Positions 58,458 to 64,000 of a stretch of 64,000 nucleotides of DNA are shown here, in pieces (the first letter of the stretch is position 1; each line of letters starts with the position of its first letter). The notes below the pieces were generated by a model that was given only the letters and a program-made list of their open reading frames with translations, was not told the origin of the DNA and made no database searches. Source of the stretch: Variovorax sp. RA8 (GTDB lineage: Bacteria; Pseudomonadota; Gammaproteobacteria; Burkholderiales; Burkholderiaceae_C); assembly GCF_901827175.1 (NCBI RefSeq), contig NZ_LR594664.1, positions 361,300 to 425,299 of the forward strand, in the 5' to 3' direction. Made by a program: the position numbers and the translations under genes.

Positions 58458-60608
58458 ATGGACAACGACATCGCCCTTTTCACCATCGACGCAGAACATT
58501 CACGCGACCTGGACGACGCGATCGGGATCGCCAGGACCGACTCCGGCTGGACGGTGCGTGTGGCCATCGCCAACCCTTCTGCCTGCGTTGCGATCGGCGG
58601 TGAAGAGGACCTCGCGGCCCGTAAACAAGGCGCGACCATCTACCGCGGTCGCCAGGCCACCAGGCCCATGCTCCCGCGCTCGATCTCCGAGGACCAAGCT
58701 ACGCTGACAGCGGGTGTTCCAAGGTCAGCAGTCCTCATCGACCTCGAGCTCGACCAGGGCGGCGGGCAGGTGGGCACGCACCTTTCCCTGGGCGAGATCA
58801 CGGTGTTGCAACGCCTCTCATATATGGATGTGCCGTCCATCGCGTCCGACCAGTCCCACCCGCTGCACCTGGCCATGGTGGACGCGATCGCGATTGCGCG
58901 GGGCTTCCTGAAGCAGCGGCGCGCGCGAGGCGCCCTTGCCTTCCTGGACCAGCAGCAGCTGCTTCTCACCGACGAGGAAGGGCGTGTGCAGCACTTCGCC
59001 GCCGGCGAGATGGTCGGGCACCTGCTCGTGCAGGAGATGATGATCGCGGCGAACGCTGCCATCGCCGAGCTCGCCGCCAAGAGCGACGTCCCCTTCCTAT
59101 ATAGATCCCACGAGCCGCGGATCTCTGCGCCCCGAGGCCTCGCCGCGGCGGAGTCCTTTGAAGCTTGGATCGCAGGCGGCCATGCCACCACGGCAGCTGC
59201 AACCGAGCGGCTCAACCTCATCGCGCAGAAGGCGCGCTACACGAGCACCCTCACCGGTCACTACGGCTTGAACGTGCCAGCGTACGCCCACATCACCTCG
59301 CCGCTGCGCCGCTACGCTGACCTGGTGGATCAACGCCAACTCGTCGCAATGATCCAGGGCAGCCCCCTGCCCTACTCGCAGAACGATCTGAACGCCATCG
59401 GCAACGAGCTGTTCGAGGCCTCTGAGGCGGTTGCTGCCGAGACGGCCGATCACTTCAAGGCTCCGGTGCTCGCCAAGGCGCGGGCCGCCCTGGAAGCGAG
59501 CGCCCAGCACGCCCTGCGCAACCTGGCCGACAACGAACTGGGCCAAGCTGTGAAGGCGGGCCTCGCGGGCACCTTTGCGCCGGCGCTCGTCGACGAGCTT
59601 CTGCGCCGCATGGCAGCCGGGACGCTAGCCGACAAGATCTCGGTTCGCTTCATCGAGGGCCGTGCCGCAGTGCCGCCGGCTATCGCCCACGGCTTCATCT
59701 TGATGGTCCGGGCGAAGCCGGCCGCGGCCGTGTCGTTCTTGCACCATGCGCGCGCCAAGAACCTGGTGAGCGATTTCGAGGTGCAGTTCGAGGAGCTTTC
59801 CGGACCAACCTTCAAGGCGACGGCCACCATGCGCGACGTGGAGCGCGGCGCGACCTACCGAGCGGTCGCCAACGACTCCAAGAAGAAGGCGGCCGAACAG
59901 GCGGCTGCGGTGCTGGCGCTTTGCGATCTGATGGGTGTCGCCCGGCCGGCGCCCAGTGCTGAAGACGAAGCGCCTGCGGTGGCGCCCACCCCCACAACCC
60001 CTCAAGAGCCCCCTGCTCCCGCGCTGGCTCCCCTGACCGGCAATCCGAAGGGAGCACTGCTGGAGTACTGCCAGAAGCACAAGCTGGGAACGCCGACGTT
60101 CGAGAGCACCTTGGCCGGCCCGTCGAACGCACCTGCGTTCGTCTGCACGGCCGAACTCGCCCTCGGCGAGGAATCCCTCTCGGCACGCTCCGATCCGGCG
60201 CCGGCGAAGCGCCGCGCTGAAGGTCTCGCTGCCGAGGCGCTTCTCGTGCAGTTGGTGCTGCGCCTGGCGCGCGCCAACCAGGCCGAGCCGCCGGTGGCGC
60301 CGCCCGCGCCCGCGCCCGAGGTAGCCTCGGCCGAGGCGGGCACGGCCCCAGCGCCGGCACCGTCGGCCATCGATCGCGGCCGCTCGATCCAGCGGCTCCA
60401 GGAATATGTGCAGAAGGCCGGGCGGCCGCTGCCCGCCTACGAGTTCGTGGAGATGTCAAAGACGCCGAGCGTGTTCGAGTGCGCGGTTCGCCTCGACCTG
60501 GCAGGCGGCACGCTCGAGGCGCGCGCCACGGGCCCCTCGAAGCAGGCGTCAAAGGGTGCCGCCGCCGTGCTCGCGCTCGGACAGCTCGCCGCCGCCGCCC
60601 CCGCTTGA
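58458..60608 (+). CDS. RNB exoribonuclease with three dsRNA-binding domains
   Basis: Residues ~1-330 are an RNase II/R catalytic domain. The four active-site acids are in 'FTIDAEHSRDLDDAIGIA' (Asp 11, 17, 19, 20), and 'ITSPLRRYADLVDQRQL' (residues 280-296) is the conserved RNA-end region. The N-terminal cold-shock domains and C-terminal S1 domain of RNase R are missing. Instead there are three dsRBD-like domains, at ~423-493 ('ANDSKKKAAEQAAAVLALCD'), ~528-604 and ~642-712 ('ATGPSKQASKGAAAVLALGQ'), joined by Pro/Ala linkers. It should degrade RNA 3'-5' and prefer structured substrates. ATG at 58458; a terminator follows. The gene stands alone on the plus strand. Confidence 0.92.
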   Translation: MDNDIALFTIDAEHSRDLDDAIGIARTDSGWTVRVAIANPSACVAIGGEEDLAARKQGATIYRGRQATRPMLPRSISEDQATLTAGVPRSAVLIDLELDQGGGQVGTHLSLGEITVLQRLSYMDVPSIASDQSHPLHLAMVDAIAIARGFLKQRRARGALAFLDQQQLLLTDEEGRVQHFAAGEMVGHLLVQEMMIAANAAIAELAAKSDVPFLYRSHEPRISAPRGLAAAESFEAWIAGGHATTAAATERLNLIAQKARYTSTLTGHYGLNVPAYAHITSPLRRYADLVDQRQLVAMIQGSPLPYSQNDLNAIGNELFEASEAVAAETADHFKAPVLAKARAALEASAQHALRNLADNELGQAVKAGLAGTFAPALVDELLRRMAAGTLADKISVRFIEGRAAVPPAIAHGFILMVRAKPAAAVSFLHHARAKNLVSDFEVQFEELSGPTFKATATMRDVERGATYRAVANDSKKKAAEQAAAVLALCDLMGVARPAPSAEDEAPAVAPTPTTPQEPPAPALAPLTGNPKGALLEYCQKHKLGTPTFESTLAGPSNAPAFVCTAELALGEESLSARSDPAPAKRRAEGLAAEALLVQLVLRLARANQAEPPVAPPAPAPEVASAEAGTAPAPAPSAIDRGRSIQRLQEYVQKAGRPLPAYEFVEMSKTPSVFECAVRLDLAGGTLEARATGPSKQASKGAAAVLALGQLAAAAPA

Positions 60609-60632
60609 TCCCCGTGGCCGGGGATTCTTGCG
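60608..60632 (+). terminator. Terminator after the RNB gene
   Basis: ATCCCCG (60608-60614) and CGGGGAT (60619-60625) form a 7-bp stem with loop TGGC, followed by a T-rich stretch (TCTTGCGCTCTTT). It overlaps the last base of the stop codon and probably ends the RNB transcript. Confidence 0.6.
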
Positions 60633-60634
60633 CT

Positions 60635-60669
60635 CTTTGTTGCGTAGCAAAACAATAAGCGCAGCAAAG
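60635..60669. repeat. CTTTGTTGCG inverted repeat
   Basis: CTTTGTTGCG (60635-60644) pairs with CGCAGCAAAG (60660-60669) with one mismatch. The 10-mer CTTTGTTGCG recurs at 60924-60933 and 61301-61310, marking the beginning of each duplicated element. A degenerate partner occurs near 60818. The remaining sequence up to 60923 holds no gene. Confidence 0.5.
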
Positions 60670-60923
60670 ACGCCCTGGTGCGGCCACGGCGCTCTCCCAG
60701 GGCTCGTGCCGCCAGCTGGTCAGACACCTCGACCTGACCGAGAGATCGCCCTGCCCCGCCCTCCTCCACTGCATGTCGACTCAGCGGACGACGCTTAGCC
60801 GTCGCTTTGATGCTCCGCGCAACAATGCTGCCTCCTGCAGCTGGCGAGGGAATGCTTCAGACCTCGCTTGCCATGATCGATCGATCTACTTTTCGGCGGT
60901 TCCGGTGGGCTCTTAGACGCCTC

Positions 60924-61108
60924 CTTTGTTGCGCGTATTGTTGCGCCGAGCAACAATGATCAAAACAACCGAGGCGATCTCGCGCGCGTCGAGGCCGCCC
61001 GCACATGGATGGGCAATCCTCCGCGGATTCGTCCCAACCGAACATGGATTCCACCCGAACTGGTTCACTGGGGGGCTTTCCCTAAGATTAAGAAAATCCG
61101 TACGTTTC
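60924..61108 (+). repeat. Duplicated non-coding element, copy 1
   Basis: The element consists of the CTTTGTTGCG start, the GCAACAAT-AAACAA box (60950-60968) and a conserved core 60995-61108. The core matches the copy at 61398-61510 along its whole length, with substitutions and a one-base indel, which argues against a protein-coding role. Short stems can be drawn (AATCC/GGATT, TTCG/CGAA). The core ends in the same 'ATCCGTACGTTTC'. Strand is uncertain; + is assumed from the box orientation. Confidence 0.55.
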
Positions 61109-61300
61109 AATCCTGCCTGGGTCGATGCGACCGGACCGCCCTGCCCTGGCCTGGACGGCGATGACAGTCGACCAAAGCCGCGAGCACAAGCACGGCACTG
61201 GATGCACAAGCCCTGACGACAAAGGCCCCGACGACCTGGCACGTCGGCACCCTGTGTCCAGGATCTAATCGGGCTGGGATCGCCTGGCCACCAGGATCAT

Positions 61301-61510
61301 CTTTGTTGCGCTCTTTAGTTCGCAGCGCAACAATGTTCGAAACAAATAAATCTGTCCTAACAGGCGCTCATCGGCTTCGCACATTTGCTCGCGCAGACCG
61401 CCCGCACATGGATGGGCAATCCTTCGCGGATTCGTACAAACGAACATGGATTCCTCCCGAACGGCTTCCCCGGGGGGCTTTCTCTTAGATAAAGAAAATC
61501 CGTACGTTTC
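61301..61510 (+). repeat. Duplicated non-coding element, copy 2
   Basis: This is the second copy of the element, with a longer spacer between the box (61327-61345) and the core (61398-61510). Its 10-bp inverted repeat TTGTTGCGCT/AGCGCAACAA is better formed than in copy 1. The core stem TTCGT/ACGAA here is one pair longer than its counterpart TTCG/CGAA, a compensating change typical of a conserved hairpin. It ends 12 bp before the stop of the minus-strand gene at 61522. No ORF in 60609-61521 is convincing. Confidence 0.55.
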
Positions 61511-61521
61511 CCGATCGAACG

Positions 61522-61890
61522 TCATCCCCGAGGAGTGAGCCTTGCCGCGGGTCGGTGCACGTCATTGCGGTCGGACTGCAGCGCGATCTCGCACTCATAG
61601 AGAACGCCCGCCAGGCAGTACATGAACTGCCACCGAGCGCCAGGCGGCCGCGGCGCGCCGGTTTCGTCGTAGTAGACGATGATCCCGGCGTCACGCAGAT
61701 CCCGCAGGGCGAACTCCGCAACCAACGCGCTGTCGAAGGCGTCGGCCTTGAGCGTCACCACCCGCGCGGCATCGTCGTACTCGACCTCCTCGATCTCCAG
61801 ATCCATCAGAGACGAAAAGGAGTGCTTGTAGCGGCACGGGCCCGGCCGCGGTTGGAAGGCAGGTTGTGGCGTGGTGGTCGTGGTGGTCAT
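61522..61890 (-). CDS. Hypothetical protein, 122 aa
   Basis: A Thr-rich start and a short disordered segment ('PQPAFQPRPG', loosely like the shared motif) are followed by a beta-rich core ('MDLEIEEVEYDDAARVVTLK') and a C-terminal strand region. The ATG at 61890 has AGGA ~10 bases upstream. No family is recognised. It follows rep by 60 bp on the same strand and may be a Rep-associated copy-number or partition protein; this is inference from position. Confidence 0.62.
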   Translation of the reverse strand: MTTTTTTPQPAFQPRPGPCRYKHSFSSLMDLEIEEVEYDDAARVVTLKADAFDSALVAEFALRDLRDAGIIVYYDETGAPRPPGARWQFMYCLAGVLYECEIALQSDRNDVHRPAARLTPRG

Positions 61891-61950
61891 CGATGTGTCC
61901 TGTCTTTGCTGGACCATTTGAGCACGCCGGGGCCACACCGGGCCGCTCGA

Positions 61951-63444
61951 CTATTCGAGCCGGAGTGCTCCGTCGGGCAGCTCGCCGCCCAGGCTGAACT
62001 CCAGCAGCTGGTCCGCCGTCGGCTCCTCGTAGTGCTCGCGCGTTGCCAGCCACTTGAAGAACGTGTGCTTGGCCGACTTGGACTCTACGCCCTGCTCTGC
62101 CCATGCCCGAGCGATCGCCGGCAGCATCCGCGGAACCTCCTCCTCTTCGAACTGCTGACGCAGTTCGGCTTGCCGCACGGGCGTGAGCTTTGTGCGGTAA
62201 ACAGCTTCGGCTTCGCGGGCGAGCGCGCGCACCCAGTCTGCCACGAGGTCGCTGCGGGACTTCCTGACGGACGGCGACGCCTTTCTCTCCGGTGCCGGGG
62301 CGGGTGAGTCGCTGCCCACGGACGGCACCTTTGAGCCGTTGTCGGCGTGGCCAAGCGCAGCGTTTGAGTTTGCATACCCCTTCTTCAGAGCGTCACGAAA
62401 GAACGCTGCCGGCGACTCGATCTTGGGCAGGGCCGCGTTTCTCATTCGCTCCTCAACCAGATCGGTCGTTCTGCGCAAGAGGCCTTCGTCGTTCTGAACG
62501 TAAATCTGCCCGGCCTCCGGCTCCCGGAAGCCAAAGGCTCGGATGCGGGCCAGGAGCTCAAGGTCAAAGATGTTGCGCGGTTCGTTCACGCCCAGGCTGC
62601 CCTGCGCCTTTCGATGCACCCTGAGTTGCAACTCCTCGACCCGCCGGCCATGGCGGTGCTCGATGAGCTCGAGGGTGAACTCGTCCTGGATGTCGTCGAC
62701 CTCCTTAAGCGACGGCATCAGGACATCGCGTTTGAAGTACCGGTACTCCATCTCGCGGTCCCCGCGACCGGTCAAGGCGGCGATCCACCAGGCGACGTCC
62801 TCGCGGTGCGTCAGGCCTCCGGGCGAGGTGAGGTAGCGAAGACCGATTTCCGCCAGGACAGCGCCCCCGAGCGACCTCACGTTCTCATTGAGTTCCACCA
62901 TCATGCGGGTGTACTGCTTCGGATCGAGGACGTAGTCGCGGACGACGTCGGGGAAGTTCCACGTCAAGATCGTGGGGTGAGGCGGCCCGAGTTCCTTGAT
63001 TTCGACGGTCCCCAGGATCTGGGACGAAGTCCAGTAGGCCTTGCTGGTCTCATCTGAGTTCCACTCGATGAGGGTCGTCTGCATCTCGCGGATGTAATCC
63101 TTGAACAGTTCCAGCCCGTTGCTGCCGTAGTGCGCCGAGGCGACCAGCTCAGACAGCGGCATCGAGAACGAGCCGGTCTGCATGGGCCGGCCCTTGCTTG
63201 CATCCCGCAGCCTTTGCATGTGCTGCTGCTGTGCGTGGTAGACGAGTGCTTGGTGGATCTTCCAGGTCACCAAGGTGATGCGGCCTTTCTTCGCGCGCAT
63301 CCCGACCATCTCATTGGCCTTACGGAACCGCTGCTGCTCCTGCACCGCTTTGCCGTTCGGTGGTGAGGCCTCCACGATCTCCCAAGCCCCATCCCCTTGC
63401 GAAGGAGTTGGAGCGGGTCTCGGGGGTCGTGGTGAGGCGGCCAT
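61951..63444 (-). CDS. rep: Replication initiator protein (Rep_3-like)
   Basis: This 497-residue initiator has the winged-helix pattern of Rep_3/RepB proteins: 'KANEMVGMRAKKGRITLVTW' near the start, then 'SMPLSELVASAHYGSNGLEL', 'FKDYIREMQTTLIEWNS', and a second winged-helix region with 'TSPGGLTHREDVAWWIAALT'. It should bind the iterons just to its right and open the origin. The C-terminal ~120 residues are a charged helix region not typical of small Rep proteins. The ATG at 63444 is used; a TTG at 63480 with GGAG upstream is a possible longer start. An inverted repeat at 63499-63528 may give autoregulation. Confidence 0.85.
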   Translation of the reverse strand: MAASPRPPRPAPTPSQGDGAWEIVEASPPNGKAVQEQQRFRKANEMVGMRAKKGRITLVTWKIHQALVYHAQQQHMQRLRDASKGRPMQTGSFSMPLSELVASAHYGSNGLELFKDYIREMQTTLIEWNSDETSKAYWTSSQILGTVEIKELGPPHPTILTWNFPDVVRDYVLDPKQYTRMMVELNENVRSLGGAVLAEIGLRYLTSPGGLTHREDVAWWIAALTGRGDREMEYRYFKRDVLMPSLKEVDDIQDEFTLELIEHRHGRRVEELQLRVHRKAQGSLGVNEPRNIFDLELLARIRAFGFREPEAGQIYVQNDEGLLRRTTDLVEERMRNAALPKIESPAAFFRDALKKGYANSNAALGHADNGSKVPSVGSDSPAPAPERKASPSVRKSRSDLVADWVRALAREAEAVYRTKLTPVRQAELRQQFEEEEVPRMLPAIARAWAEQGVESKSAKHTFFKWLATREHYEEPTADQLLEFSLGGELPDGALRLE

Positions 63445-63498
63445 CGGCGCGATTCTCAACGAAAGGTGGTGATTGATCAACGGATGGACTCCGCTTTC

Positions 63499-63528
63499 AT
63501 GTGAATCGTGAAAACCGTGCTTTCACAT
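63499..63528. promoter_or_regulatory. Inverted repeat before rep
   Basis: ATGTGAA (63499-63505) and TTCACAT (63522-63528) form a perfect 7-bp inverted repeat with a 16-bp spacer just upstream of rep. It is a likely operator for Rep autoregulation or for a helper protein. Confidence 0.45.
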
Positions 63529-63595
63529 TAGGCGTGAGCCGCCTTGATCTCTTTGAGAAGGACACTTGAAACCATTGAAGATATTGGGGGGCAAA

Positions 63596-63620
63596 TAAGT
63601 CGTTTGCTGACAACGACTTA
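63596..63620. promoter_or_regulatory. 9-bp inverted repeat TAAGTCGTT/AACGACTTA
   Basis: TAAGTCGTT (63596-63604) and AACGACTTA (63612-63620) are perfectly inverted with a 7-bp spacer, immediately left of the iterons. Its position between rep and the iterons suits a binding site of Rep dimers or of a host factor. Confidence 0.5.
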
Positions 63621-63639
63621 GGCCTGATGCGCGGAGCCC

Positions 63640-63907
63640 AGGCGGAGAATAACGTGAGCTCAGACGGAGAATGACGTGAGCTTAGACGGAGAATGAAACG
63701 GTCAAACGTGAGATCAGACGGAGGATGACGTGAGATTTCACGGAGATTTGCACCGCAATGGTGCAGAAAGTATGCATTTCGCAGGCTTCGAGCGGCCTGG
63801 AAGCCCTACTCGGCCCCCATTCTCCGTCTGAGCTCACGTCGCCATGAGGCTGATTCTCCGTCTGAGCTCACATTGCCCGGTGTTCATTCTCCGTCTGATC
63901 TCACGTT
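63640..63907. repeat. Iterons of the replication origin (oriV)
   Basis: Plus-orientation copies of the unit CAGACGGAGAATGACGTGAG occur at ~63640-63660, 63661-63682, 63683-63700 (degenerate) and 63715-63736. Three inverted copies lie at 63818-63840, 63852-63873 and 63885-63907. The two arrays are separated by an 81-bp centre with a hairpin TGCACC/GGTGCA (63749-63765). The layout is typical for an iteron-controlled origin next to its Rep gene. No DnaA box is obvious. AT-rich sequence at 63920-63975 could be the melting region. Confidence 0.88.
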
Positions 63908-63932
63908 AGGAAGTCACCCGATTAGAAGATTT

Positions 63933-63960
63933 TTGCTTGAGATTGCAAAAAGCTTAGACT
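63933..63960 (+). promoter_or_regulatory. Promoter beyond oriV
   Basis: TTGCTT (63933-63938), a 16-bp spacer and TAGACT (63955-63960) make a fair sigma70-type promoter reading right. At 63988 an ATG is followed by AAGGAGCGCC, which more likely is the ribosome-binding site of a gene starting outside the window. Confidence 0.4.
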
Positions 63961-64000
63961 ACGAGAATTCCTAATAACCGTCGAATCATGAAGGAGCGCC

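Noticed and set aside
63640..63907. CRISPR array
   Set aside because: Units are short, in both orientations, without regular spacers, and lie next to a Rep gene, which identifies them as iterons.
1..64000. tRNA, rRNA or toxin-antitoxin genes
   Set aside because: I looked for tRNA-like cloverleaf ends and for typical small toxin-antitoxin pairs and found none that I could support.

Overview
The window is part of a large, GC-rich plasmid (or plasmid-derived conjugative element), most likely from a beta-proteobacterium of the Burkholderiales. Three things support this. There is a Rep_3-type initiator next to two opposed iteron arrays (61951-63907). There is a nearly continuous block of IncI/Dot-Icm-type (type IVB) conjugation genes (3770-28922). 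The third position of codons is strongly G/C throughout. No rRNA, tRNA or core metabolic gene is visible. DotA, DotB, DotC, DotD and relaxase genes are not seen and are presumably outside the window.

Layout from left to right. 174-3590: four minus-strand genes of unknown function, one with helix-turn-helix-like segments. 3770-12857: TrbC/DotL coupling ATPase, an unknown gene, the TrbB disulfide protein, TrbA/DotM, a lytic transglycosylase, a membrane protein, an unknown gene and a bactofilin. 12993-16476: a plus-strand island with a frameshifted small gene, two unknown genes, a lipoprotein and an exported Ala/Ser-rich protein. 16517-30406: DotO/TraU, two unknown proteins, DotN/IcmJ (TraT), TraR- and TraQ-like membrane proteins, TraP, DotG, DotH, DotI and DotJ, preceded in the same run by two phage-like replication proteins (a probable helicase loader and a YdaU-like initiator). 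30587-32864: a divergent operon for DnaB helicase, an HU-like protein and two small proteins. 32897-39774: small unknown genes, a GIY-YIG protein, a secreted NUC1 nuclease, an N6-adenine methyltransferase and a DndC-like protein. 39812-41560: a secreted SGNH hydrolase with different base composition. 41778-48594: a RecG-like helicase, a frameshifted DUF6884-like gene, an RdgC-FtsK-gamma fusion, a DUF4326 protein and unknown genes. 48771-50400: an IS110/IS1111 element with a tandemly duplicated right junction. 50497-60608: an AEP-type primase-like protein, unknown genes, a UvrD-like helicase and an RNB nuclease with three dsRNA-binding domains. 60609-61521: non-coding DNA with a duplicated conserved element. 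61522-64000: an unknown gene, Rep and oriV.

The genes form two cooperating programmes. One is a self-carried replisome: Rep_3 initiator, loader, DnaB, primase-like protein, RecG-like and UvrD-like helicases, RdgC and HU. The other is a type IVB transfer machine. The two are physically merged, because the loader and initiator genes are translationally coupled at the head of the conjugation run. Several proteins of both groups carry a recurring Phe-Gly-Phe-type short motif in their disordered tails, which suggests a shared docking partner.

The least-explained signals are four. First, an RNB exoribonuclease fused to three dsRBDs. Second, the duplicated ~114-nt element downstream of it, with TTGTTGCG boxes. 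Third, a promoter-to-terminator unit (54173-54446) without an ORF, which looks like a structured RNA under operator control. Fourth, the shared FGF-type motif. Three genes appear to need a frameshift, so either sequencing indels or true decay should be kept in mind.
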